Part shown: positions 16,046-23,229 of the stretch, piece after piece
Numbering within the stretch: the stretch's first letter is position 1
How the letters are laid out: each line of letters starts with the position of its first letter
From: Bacillota bacterium
Lineage (GTDB): Bacteria > Bacillota > Clostridia > Lachnospirales > Lachnospiraceae
NCBI GenBank assembly: GCA_023450835.1
Contig: JAEXGM010000079.1
Coordinates: 1-23,658, forward strand
Length of the DNA: 23,658 nucleotides
Direction: 5' to 3'
Notes under the pieces: model-generated
Told to the model about the DNA's origin: nothing
The model's database searches: none
The model's input: only the letters and a program-made list of their open reading frames with translations
Position numbers and translations under genes: made by a program

Positions 16046-17755
16046 TTAAAACTTCATCACGTAGTTCACACCCGGATTTAAATTAAAAGTGAATTTTGTT
16101 CCGCCTTCTACCGCTTCTCCATTTTTTTCACGGTTATTTTCCAAGTCCTTTAGAACCGCATTTTCCTTCTTCACAATCACTGAGGCCTTAGAGAAATAAG
16201 GCAGGAAAGAGCGAAGAATCAAGGTATCGTTATCATATACAAATAAGGCAATCTTAGCATCACCTTCCAGTACTGCCGGCATATCTTTGCTTAAGATGGA
16301 GCGAATGGTATTAAGCAGCAAGACTGGATAATTATATAGATTCCCCTGGTCATCCGGTATGGTAAGGATAAATACTCTGCCATTAGAATATTTTGTCTTC
16401 ATAATAATCGGGGTATTCGTATCCTCTCCGTAACCACCGGCAATCTGCCATACATCATTGGTAAAAAACTGCGGCTGAGTTAAAATAATATTCTTCGAAG
16501 ATTCCAGTTTACCGGCTACGGTAACTCCTCCGTCAGCAGAGCACATATAGCTGTTTACCGCTGTTTTATTATTTGTATAGGATACATGAGCTATTTCATG
16601 GAAAGCTTCGCCAAGCGCTGCAACCAGACCGGAAGTCACGATAATGTCTGCACCTGCTCTTAAGCTGTCTTTCATTTTGGACACCAAATCTTTATCCTGT
16701 GCGGCATTTTCCGTAAGGAATATAGTCTTCGCTTCAATTGGATACTCCGGATAGGGCTCCAGCGGAATTCCGCACATACCCACGTAATTATGAAGGTAGT
16801 CTTCACCAAAACCGTGATAAGGTATATAACAGGCTACTCCAAGGGGATTTCCAAGCATACCGATATATCGGTCCGTATCGTTAAATATCTGTCCGATAAC
16901 AGGCGGGAAGGTGGTAAAGGCCTTATCATCTATCAAAGAGCCCAAACTGAACAGCATTGCCTCTTTTGCTTTTGCAAACAGGGTCAGATATCCCTGGTCA
17001 ATATAAGAGGTCAGATTATAAGTGCATTCGTAAGGGTCAAACCAGCCGCCCAAATTCCGGTTCGGAGCAACATTCTCAAAATATCTCATAATAAAATAGC
17101 TTAAATATTTAGGCAGATGCTGTTGGGTATAGGTTGGATTACGTGTCTCTGTTCCGGTATAAATACTGTCAAATATCTTTGGTTCATCCTCTAAATTATA
17201 GCCGGCATCCTGGAAATGCTCATACCAGTTGGGGAATTTGATAATTGCATTTACCTTGGGATTGATTTCTTTTGCGGTCTTAATGATAACATTTTCGGAA
17301 AAATCCTTCATAAGAGCAAGACGAAATTCCGCCCAGGTTCTGTTACCCTTGGCTTCAATACAATCATCACAGCGGCAGTTGGTAAAATAGAAATCATCCA
17401 GAATGAATTCATCAAACAATTGACAGGTAAGGGTAACGACCTTTATCATTCTTGCTTTCGTCTCTTTAGAAGTATAACATTGAGGACTGAAACCTCCCTC
17501 TTTCGGATCATACTCTCCATCCGTTGTAATACCGCCGGAAACTGCAATCCCTTTTTTCGTGAAGAATTCTTTCACTTTGACCATCTGTTCATAGCTGATC
17601 ATAGTGCCGCCGCGGTAAGTTTCCAGATAAACCTTTCCTACTTTTACGTTCCTTTCAAGAAGCTGGAACTTCCGGTCAAACTCCTCAAAATCAGTTATAT
17701 TGACCAGATTTCCCACAGGACAGTAAACGCTTGCATTAAAATTATCATACCTCAT
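16046..17755 (-). CDS. Unassigned TIM-barrel-like, putative glycoside hydrolase-related protein
   Basis: A 569-aa protein without a signal peptide. Residues 1-310 look like a (beta/alpha)8 barrel: strands KVYLETYRGG, GIAVSGGITT, FILDDFYFTNCRCDDC (about 130-145; acidic pair plus CxCxxC), and NAIIKFPNW. Residues 340-480 resemble the amidotransferase-like domain of GH42-type enzymes (AKTIFLT, ADIIVTSGL). The end is a beta-sandwich (TKFTFNLNPGVNYVMKF). This order recalls GH42/GHL-type glycoside hydrolases, but I cannot place it in a numbered family. I start at 17755, where GGAGGAG is 8 nt upstream. An ATG at 17794 overlaps the upstream stop (TAATG) but has no ribosome binding site and would add MRLEKRSGGGEEI. 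It is immediately downstream of the amidohydrolase, so the two probably act on one substrate (inference). Confidence 0.6.
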   Translation of the reverse strand: MRYDNFNASVYCPVGNLVNITDFEEFDRKFQLLERNVKVGKVYLETYRGGTMISYEQMVKVKEFFTKKGIAVSGGITTDGEYDPKEGGFSPQCYTSKETKARMIKVVTLTCQLFDEFILDDFYFTNCRCDDCIEAKGNRTWAEFRLALMKDFSENVIIKTAKEINPKVNAIIKFPNWYEHFQDAGYNLEDEPKIFDSIYTGTETRNPTYTQQHLPKYLSYFIMRYFENVAPNRNLGGWFDPYECTYNLTSYIDQGYLTLFAKAKEAMLFSLGSLIDDKAFTTFPPVIGQIFNDTDRYIGMLGNPLGVACYIPYHGFGEDYLHNYVGMCGIPLEPYPEYPIEAKTIFLTENAAQDKDLVSKMKDSLRAGADIIVTSGLVAALGEAFHEIAHVSYTNNKTAVNSYMCSADGGVTVAGKLESSKNIILTQPQFFTNDVWQIAGGYGEDTNTPIIMKTKYSNGRVFILTIPDDQGNLYNYPVLLLNTIRSILSKDMPAVLEGDAKIALFVYDNDTLILRSFLPYFSKASVIVKKENAVLKDLENNREKNGEAVEGGTKFTFNLNPGVNYVMKF

Positions 17756-17793
17756 AATTTCTTCTCCTCCTCCGGACCTTTTCTCTAATCGCA

Positions 17794-18609
17794 TTACAAA
17801 GAATCTAATGCCAGAATATTCCTGGCATTCAGACTATAAATATGCTCCTTTACACTATCAGACAGATTTAACCGCTCAATTCTGTAAATCTGTTCATCAA
17901 TACCAGCATAAGGCGTGTCCGTACCAAAAACAATATGTTCATATCCGAAAGCATCAATGGCCTGTTTAATATCACTGCCTTGAATTCTCTTAGAGCTTGA
18001 AGTATCAAAATAGATATTTTTCAGGTTTATACCGCTTTTGCTAAAGAGGTCGACCCCGGTCAGATGCCCGATAATAAACACGGCTTTGGGATTTTCCTTA
18101 ATAAAATCCAGCATTTTCAGGACTTCTTTTTTAGAATACAAATGTATAAACACCGGCAGATTATACGATATAGAGATATCCACAAGCTTTTTAAATTCTG
18201 CCCCATCAATTTTAAAGGAATTCCACGCCTGATGAAGTTTGATTCCTTTGGGCTGATATGTACGAAGACTATTTTCCAGATTATCCATGCATCCGGTATC
18301 AAGAGGATTTACATACAGAAATTGAATGACCAGTTCGGGAAGGCGGTTCTTTAAATCGTAGACAAATTGATTGCCGTCACCATTATCCTTTAAGAAATGA
18401 TTATAAGCCAGCCGGTTCATCCGATTCATTTTATATATGCTGTCGGGTTTCTGTTTGAAAGGCATACTTGGCGGCATTTGGAGATTCTGAATATTCTTTG
18501 GACTTGTACATAGGACAACTTTCTCAATATCGTACTTTTCAGCCATATTTTTGATAGAATCTACGGTGCCGTATTCACCTGTCGCATGAGCGTGAATGTC
18601 AATTAACAT
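17794..18609 (-). CDS. Amidohydrolase family metal-dependent hydrolase
   Basis: A 271-aa TIM-barrel hydrolase of the amidohydrolase-2 type (PF04909). It begins MLIDIHAHATGEYG, with His6 and His8 as the HxH metal pair. His156 (FIHLYS), His182 (IIGHLTG) and Asp231 (VFGTDTPYAG) complete the expected metal and catalytic set. Relatives hydrolyse or decarboxylate small ring or carboxylate compounds; the substrate here is unknown. I start at 18609, where AGGAGG is 6 nt upstream. The frame remains open to 18774, but those 55 residues run through the divergent promoter region. The 569-aa gene starts 38 nt after its stop. An extended -10 (TGGTATAAT, 18652-18644) lies upstream with no clear -35. Confidence 0.83.
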   Translation of the reverse strand: MLIDIHAHATGEYGTVDSIKNMAEKYDIEKVVLCTSPKNIQNLQMPPSMPFKQKPDSIYKMNRMNRLAYNHFLKDNGDGNQFVYDLKNRLPELVIQFLYVNPLDTGCMDNLENSLRTYQPKGIKLHQAWNSFKIDGAEFKKLVDISISYNLPVFIHLYSKKEVLKMLDFIKENPKAVFIIGHLTGVDLFSKSGINLKNIYFDTSSSKRIQGSDIKQAIDAFGYEHIVFGTDTPYAGIDEQIYRIERLNLSDSVKEHIYSLNARNILALDSL

Positions 18610-18643
18610 AAGAATCCTCCTAATTAAGGAATTTATTTTTTTG

Positions 18644-18746
18644 ATTATACCATGTTTTGTCAGAGTAAGTATATGTAAACTTAAGATAATGTTAGTTGTA
18701 ACGCCCAAAGAAATTAAATTTACATATTGAAATAATCCGCTATAAT
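18644..18746. promoter_or_regulatory. Divergent promoters between amidohydrolase and cupin genes
   Basis: Leftward: TGGTATAAT (18652-18644), an extended -10 for the amidohydrolase operon. Rightward: TTTACA (18719-18724), a 16-bp spacer, TATAAT (18741-18746) for the cupin gene. No clear shared operator was found in the roughly 70 bp between them. Confidence 0.55.
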
Positions 18747-18774
18747 ATATTAAGGTAAATGAAAGGAGTGTCAT

Positions 18775-19278
18775 ATGTATTCAGCAGATTATTTTATTAA
18801 AAATTTGAACATGATATCACATCCGGAAGGTGGGTTTTATAAAGAAATTTATACCTCAGAAGAAAATATAACATCGAATGAATTAAATGCAGACTTTGAA
18901 GGTTCCAGAATACTCTGGACAAGTATCTATTTTTTGCTTAGAGACAGGGAGGTATCTAATTTCCATAGACTAAAATCTGACGAAATGTGGTACTATCATT
19001 CAGGCTCCCCGCTGACTATTTATATGATCAGCCCCTCCGGTGAGCTTATTACCGAACAGCTTGGACTTGACATAGAACATGGTGAAAAACCGCAAGTATT
19101 GGTTCCTCAAAATTATATATTCGGTTCCGCTATGAATAATAAGGGGTATGCACTGGTTGGCTGCATGGTATCGCCAGGATTTGAATTCAGAGACTTTGAA
19201 TTATTTAAAAGAAATGATTTGTTAGAAAAATATCCTGAGCATAAGCAGATAATTCTTAAACTGACTTCCAAGGAATAG
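18775..19278 (+). CDS. DUF985 cupin-fold protein
   Basis: A 167-aa protein of the DUF985 cupin family. HPEGGFYKEIY at about 16-26, SNFHRLKSDEMWYYHSGSPL at about 61-80 and LVGCMVSPGFEFRDFEL at about 121-137 are the conserved blocks. Such cupins are small beta-barrels; the His-rich segment may bind a metal or sugar-like ligand, and no enzyme activity is firmly established for the family. The ATG at 18775 has AAAGGAG 6 nt upstream and a good promoter (18719-18746). It is divergent from the amidohydrolase operon and alone in its own unit, ending at a hairpin. Confidence 0.85.
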   Translation: MYSADYFIKNLNMISHPEGGFYKEIYTSEENITSNELNADFEGSRILWTSIYFLLRDREVSNFHRLKSDEMWYYHSGSPLTIYMISPSGELITEQLGLDIEHGEKPQVLVPQNYIFGSAMNNKGYALVGCMVSPGFEFRDFELFKRNDLLEKYPEHKQIILKLTSKE

Positions 19279-19293
19279 ATGTATTAGTTTGTG

Positions 19294-19340
19294 TCCCTCC
19301 AAGCTGATGTAATTAGCATTACATTGTTTGGAGGGTTTAT
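19294..19340. terminator. Terminator hairpin after the cupin gene
   Basis: Imperfect stem: CCCTCCAA pairs with TTTGGAGGG, and inside it ATGTAAT pairs with ATTACAT around a 4-nt loop. TTTAT follows on the rightward side. It lies between the convergent cupin and second EFR1 genes. Confidence 0.65.
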
Positions 19341-19384
19341 CTATATCTTCAAAAGAATATTTGTATTTTAATATCCTCCGGTAA

Positions 19385-20155
19385 TCATTTCTGGTTACTG
19401 AGGTCATTTACTTTAATATCCGGATGATGATAACTATACATTTTGACTTTCCCATACAGGATAGACTGCTTTGGGCACCATTGCATACAAGCAGCGCAAA
19501 ACTGACATCTATTATTACACTTCCAGTGCGGCTTTCCCTCTTCCATTACGATATTGTTCACAGGGCACACCTTTTCACAGACAGCGCATCCAATACATTC
19601 ATTATCAACGCTGAATTTCTTATCAAAGTTACCTGCTTTCTGTATAAAATTATAAGTCGCACCCATAAAAATATTGACCGCAGCATTTGCTTTTTTTAAA
19701 GTCACCTCTTTATTCCTTATGCTGTCTGCTATCAGAATAACCGTTTCTTTTTCCTCTTTTAAATATTTCTCTTGTTTTTCCAAGGAGGAAGGAGCATGAA
19801 TGTTATGCGGCATCTTTACGCCAAATGTCCCCGATAATTTAAGCCTCTTTTTTTCTATTAATTTTTTCGTCTGATTAAAAATTATACCTTCTGAATCACC
19901 ATAAGTGGCTATTATAAAAATATATGCCTCTTGATTAATTTGCAATTTTTCAATAAATTCTTTTACCAAGGATGGTAAGCCTGAAAAATATACCGGAGTA
20001 ATAATACCAACACTTTGGGAATTTGTTTTCAAATCCTGCGCCAAAGTATCCTGGCAAATTTGTGTAAGCTCTGTGCCTTCTAAACTGGCAGCTATATCTT
20101 TTGCAACCACTAAGCTGTTGCCTGTCCCTGTAAAATAGTATATCACTGTGTTCAT
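19385..20155 (-). CDS. EFR1-type flavodoxin/ferredoxin fusion protein (second copy)
   Basis: A 256-aa protein. The N-terminal flavodoxin part opens with YYFTGTGNSLVVAKDIA, where TGTGNS is the FMN phosphate loop, and VGIITPVYFSGLP follows. The C-terminal ferredoxin has CIGCAVCEKVCP at about 187-198 and CQFCAACMQWCP at about 214-225, each CxxCxxCxxxC for a [4Fe-4S] cluster. An extra Cys precedes the second motif. It has the same architecture as the gene at 441-1223 but the sequences differ widely, so this is an old paralogue rather than a recent duplicate. GGAGA is 7 nt before the ATG. Unlike the first copy it has no regulator beside it. The partner enzyme is unknown. Confidence 0.87.
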   Translation of the reverse strand: MNTVIYYFTGTGNSLVVAKDIAASLEGTELTQICQDTLAQDLKTNSQSVGIITPVYFSGLPSLVKEFIEKLQINQEAYIFIIATYGDSEGIIFNQTKKLIEKKRLKLSGTFGVKMPHNIHAPSSLEKQEKYLKEEKETVILIADSIRNKEVTLKKANAAVNIFMGATYNFIQKAGNFDKKFSVDNECIGCAVCEKVCPVNNIVMEEGKPHWKCNNRCQFCAACMQWCPKQSILYGKVKMYSYHHPDIKVNDLSNQK

Positions 20156-20494
20156 AGCATTTCTCCATTTTTTAAAACATTGTTTGAAACCATATCTTTA
20201 TCTGTATAGATTTATGCATGCATATAATTATAAATCAAATATAGATTTGAGGCAATCTGAAATCTTTGCGGCGGTCTTTTGCATTGATTTATTCATTTCA
20301 ATATCTTCCTGAATTGATAAGCTCTGCTTTCTCCTACTACTTATCAATTCATTTCCCGATGGACCAACTATGTAACTCACTTTCATATACGGTATATTAC
20401 TATACTTAATCTGTAACATACTTGTAGCCCCATTGTTATTACGAATACATAGGGATATACTCCTCTCATAATTAAAATGAGAAAGGAAATACAA
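20156..20494. other. Intergenic region with gene relic before the ABC operon
   Basis: No intact gene. The middle holds a decayed BclA-C-like fragment (20270-20375). The rest is AT-rich. I could not find a convincing promoter for the ABC operon; CATAAT at 20467-20472 has no good -35. A promoter dependent on the LytTR activator is possible. Confidence 0.5.
20270..20375 (-). pseudogene. Decayed fragment of a BclA-C-like surface protein gene
   Basis: Read leftward the DNA encodes GPSGNEL, then after a 4-nt insertion VVGES..YQ, and in a third frame SIQEDIEMN. The intact gene at the right edge reads SPSGNELVVGENGIYQI at the same place. The two DNAs share a perfect 13-nt run (TTTCTCCTACTAC, at 20328-20340 and 23504-23516), with strong similarity on both sides. 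Frameshifts and the loss of the rest of the domain show that it is a relic. Confidence 0.6.
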
Positions 20495-21232
20495 ATGGAT
20501 AAGATGATTCATGTTGAAAATTTATACAAAAAATTTGGTGAGATTCAAGCTGTAAAAGGAATAACCTTTTTTGTCGAACGCGGTCAATTATTTTCTCTGC
20601 TTGGTCCAAATGGAGCGGGCAAGTCCACTACAATTAACATTCTTTGCACCCTGTTAACCTATGATGGTGGTTCTGTGATTATGGATAATTTTCAATTAGG
20701 AAAGGATGATGAGCAGATCAAATCACGCATAGGTGTTGTTTTTCAGGACAGTGTGTTAGACCCGCTCTTGACCGTTCGAGAAAATTTGACTGTTCGAGGA
20801 AAGTTTTATATTAAAAATAGTGTTTCCGTGAAGCAAGCAGTACATGAGGCCGCTTTGGCTGTGGATGCTATGGAATTTATTGATCGCCCATATGGGAAAT
20901 TGTCCGGAGGACAACGCAGGCGAGTGGATATATCCAGAGCGTTAATTCATAAACCGGATATTTTGTTTCTCGATGAGCCAACAACAGGCCTTGACCCACA
21001 AGCACGGAAAATGGTATGGGAAACCATAAAACATTTGCAACAGGAAAGAGGAATGACCGTTTTCCTGACAACCCACTATATGGAAGAAGCCAATTTATCA
21101 GATTACATTGTGATGCTAAATCATGGTTCCATTGCGGAAAAAGGAAAGCCGGATGAATTAAAAAACCGTTATCAGGTACACACCTTAGACGAAGTTTTTT
21201 TGCGTGTGTCTGAAAGGAATGGTGAATTATAA
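20495..21232 (+). CDS. ABC-2 type exporter, ATP-binding protein
   Basis: A 245-aa ATPase with all expected motifs: Walker A GPNGAGKST at about 37-45, Q-loop VVFQDS, signature LSGGQRRR at about 135-142, Walker B ILFLDEPTTG at about 155-164 and switch TTHYMEEA. It is closest to the DrrA/CcmA-like multidrug or lantibiotic exporter ATPases and powers the permease encoded next. I start at 20495, where AAAGGAA is about 6 nt upstream; an ATG at 20477 in frame has no ribosome binding site. Its stop overlaps the permease start (TAATG), so the two are translationally coupled. The operon continues with LytTR and DUF3021 genes. The exported substrate is unknown. Confidence 0.93.
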   Translation: MDKMIHVENLYKKFGEIQAVKGITFFVERGQLFSLLGPNGAGKSTTINILCTLLTYDGGSVIMDNFQLGKDDEQIKSRIGVVFQDSVLDPLLTVRENLTVRGKFYIKNSVSVKQAVHEAALAVDAMEFIDRPYGKLSGGQRRRVDISRALIHKPDILFLDEPTTGLDPQARKMVWETIKHLQQERGMTVFLTTHYMEEANLSDYIVMLNHGSIAEKGKPDELKNRYQVHTLDEVFLRVSERNGEL

Positions 21233-22101
21233 TGTTTAATTTAGCGAAACGAAATAGTATAATCTATTTCAGGAATAAAAGGCTGGTTCTCACTTCTTTG
21301 GCTGGAGCATTGATTGTCATCGTGCTTTATGTGATTTTTTTAGGAAATAACTTAAAAGCGCATTATAGCCAGTATACCGAATTATCACAAATTGATTATC
21401 TGATGAATAGTTGGGCAATGGCCGGGCTGATTTCTGTTGTTTCCGTAACTACAACATTGGGATCACTCAGTGTAATGCTTTTGGACAGAACTACAAGTCG
21501 CAACAAAGACTTTTTATCTTCGCCAATTAAATCATGGACTTTAGGAGCGGGGTACATTCTAAGCACTTATTTCGTTGGGGTGATTATGACTGTCGCAACT
21601 CTGATTGTTTCGGAAATATATATTCTTTGCACCGGAGGTCAGCTCCTATCTATTAGCAGCATGCTGGAAGCACTTTTGATCATTATGCTGACAGTTTTAA
21701 CTGCGAGCTCCATTACTTTTTTTATCGTCAGCCTGGTTCGCAACGCAGATATTTTCCCAACGGTTTCCACCATAATTGGGGCTTCTGTTGGATTTTTAGC
21801 CGGCATATATATTCCGATTGGTGATTTTCCTAAAGGAGTACAGGCAGCCATCCAACTGTTTCCGATTTCCCACGGAGCATTGCTATTGCGTCAGGTAATG
21901 ATGAACGCTCCAATGAAAGCCGTCTTTAACGGTACTTCAGCAAATACGCTATCGGCGTTTCAGCAGCGTATGGGTGTCGTATATTGGCTTGGGAACACTA
22001 GGGAGAGCCTTTTACTGCATATTGTCTATATGGCAGGGACTGCAATCCTGCTTTACGGGCTGGCACTCTTTATTAGTTCAAAAAAACAAAAAGAATTTTA
22101 A
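21232..22101 (+). CDS. ABC-2 type exporter, permease
   Basis: A 289-aa membrane protein with about six hydrophobic segments: LTSLAGALIVIVLYVIFLG, then segments near 60-80, 105-135, 140-165, 170-195 and 262-283. A conserved GIYIPIGDFPKGVQ loop after the fifth helix is typical of ABC-2 (DrrB/YhhJ-like) permeases. It would form the channel with the preceding ATPase, whose stop codon it overlaps by one base. A LytTR gene follows after 47 nt. The length is normal for the family. Substrates range from drugs to peptides and cannot be told from the sequence. Confidence 0.9.
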   Translation: MFNLAKRNSIIYFRNKRLVLTSLAGALIVIVLYVIFLGNNLKAHYSQYTELSQIDYLMNSWAMAGLISVVSVTTTLGSLSVMLLDRTTSRNKDFLSSPIKSWTLGAGYILSTYFVGVIMTVATLIVSEIYILCTGGQLLSISSMLEALLIIMLTVLTASSITFFIVSLVRNADIFPTVSTIIGASVGFLAGIYIPIGDFPKGVQAAIQLFPISHGALLLRQVMMNAPMKAVFNGTSANTLSAFQQRMGVVYWLGNTRESLLLHIVYMAGTAILLYGLALFISSKKQKEF

Positions 22102-22148
22102 TCGTTACGAAGTTTATGATAATCCATATCGGAAAGGAGGGCGATAAT

Positions 22149-22586
22149 GTGAAAATAATAATTCAGCCACCGGAAGATGGTGAAGAAGAATTGGTCATTT
22201 TTAGATGCAGAGAGCTTAGTAATGAATTGATGCAACTCATTGCAAAAATCAATGCCGAACAGCAAGTGTTAATTGGCTATGATAAAGAGCAAATCTATCG
22301 TGTCCATCCATCCGAAGTATATTATTTTGAAGCAGTTGAAAACAGGACTTATATGTATTGCAAAAATAGCGTCTACGAAATCAAACAAAAACTGTATCAA
22401 CTCGAAGAAATATTTACAAACGGTGATTTTCTGCGCGTGTCAAAGTCGGTAATATTAAACATCTCCCAAATTGTCTCCATGTCGCCTGCTTTTAATGGGA
22501 GGTTTGAGGTACAGTTATACAATGGAGAAAAAGTTATCATATCAAGACAATATGTATCTGATTTTAAGCGAAAACTTGAGATATAG
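22149..22586 (+). CDS. LytTR domain transcriptional regulator
   Basis: A 145-aa protein with a short N-terminal part and a LytTR DNA-binding domain (about 45-142): YRVHPSEVYYFEAVENRTYMY, FLRVSKSVILNISQIVSMSP and a final strand-turn VIISRQYVSDFKRKL. There is no receiver domain, so it is not a two-component response regulator. The start is GTG at 22149, with AAGGAGG 8 nt upstream; the frame extends to an ATG at 22116, upstream of that site. With the DUF3021 membrane protein 12 nt downstream it forms a LytTR regulatory system. In streptococcal examples (HdrRM, BrsRM) the membrane protein holds the activator inactive. By analogy it would control this exporter operon; that is inferred. Confidence 0.88.
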   Translation: MKIIIQPPEDGEEELVIFRCRELSNELMQLIAKINAEQQVLIGYDKEQIYRVHPSEVYYFEAVENRTYMYCKNSVYEIKQKLYQLEEIFTNGDFLRVSKSVILNISQIVSMSPAFNGRFEVQLYNGEKVIISRQYVSDFKRKLEI

Positions 22587-22598
22587 GAGGTGACAAAA

Positions 22599-23054
22599 AT
22601 GATTAAAGAATGGACAAAAAGAATTTTACTTTACTTTTGTATGATTACGACAGGCATTGTAATATCAGCGTTCTTATCTTGTTTACTGTTTGCGCCGGGT
22701 GCTACATTTACTGTATCCTTTCTAGGACAAATTTTGCTGCTCTCTCTACTAATTGCTTTAATGCCTTTGATTCAACTGATATTGAAACCCACCGGAGAAA
22801 TCAGCAAAAAGCACTGGATACGCAGGCAACTTATATTTATGATAGCTATTATTATTGTTGTTCTCATTTTTGCTTTTCATTTTGGCTGGGTTAGTAGAAC
22901 GAATTGCATTAATGTTGTTTTTGTTTCCGTGTGTGTAATTGGTGTTTATTGGTTAATTCAATTCTTACTATATCAGAACGATAAAAAGGAAGCGGCCAAA
23001 ATGCTTAAAAAAATCAAAATATATCAGGAAAAAGGAAAGAAAAATCAACTATGA
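22599..23054 (+). CDS. DUF3021 family membrane protein, probable LytTR partner
   Basis: A 151-aa protein with four membrane helices at about 9-31, 40-61, 76-97 and 106-125, then a basic, charged tail (KKEAAKMLKKIK). This matches DUF3021 proteins, which are almost always encoded beside a LytTR regulator. The family role is thought to be to inhibit or modulate that regulator at the membrane. I start at ATG 22599, because AGGAGG lies 8 nt upstream; the GTG at 22590 overlaps that site. It is the last clear gene of the operon. A 22-codon frame overlaps its stop by ATGA (23051-23119). Confidence 0.85.
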   Translation: MIKEWTKRILLYFCMITTGIVISAFLSCLLFAPGATFTVSFLGQILLLSLLIALMPLIQLILKPTGEISKKHWIRRQLIFMIAIIIVVLIFAFHFGWVSRTNCINVVFVSVCVIGVYWLIQFLLYQNDKKEAAKMLKKIKIYQEKGKKNQL

Positions 23055-23113
23055 CATTATTTATAAAGGAGAAAGAAGCCAATTTTATTGTTTCTCTACT
23101 GCTTGTCAATAAT

Positions 23114-23173
23114 AAGTAAATAAAGCATAGGTTCATGGACTAACAACGCCCAGAACCTATGCTTCATTTACTT
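23114..23173. terminator. Long hairpin between convergent genes
   Basis: Arms of 21 nt with a single mismatch (GCATAGGTTC/GAACCTATGC at the core, AAGTAAAT/ATTTACTT outside), with an 18-nt loop. It separates the exporter operon from the leftward surface-protein gene and can end transcription from both sides. Confidence 0.7.
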
Positions 23174-23229
23174 AGCTGATGTTTTTAATAAGTTTATTTT
23201 AGTTTTCCCTCATTATTATTGATAATCAA

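Noticed and set aside
18610..18774. A 55-residue N-terminal extension of the amidohydrolase
   Set aside because: It runs through the divergent promoter region; the AGGAGG site and the conserved MLIDIHAH start place the true start at 18609.
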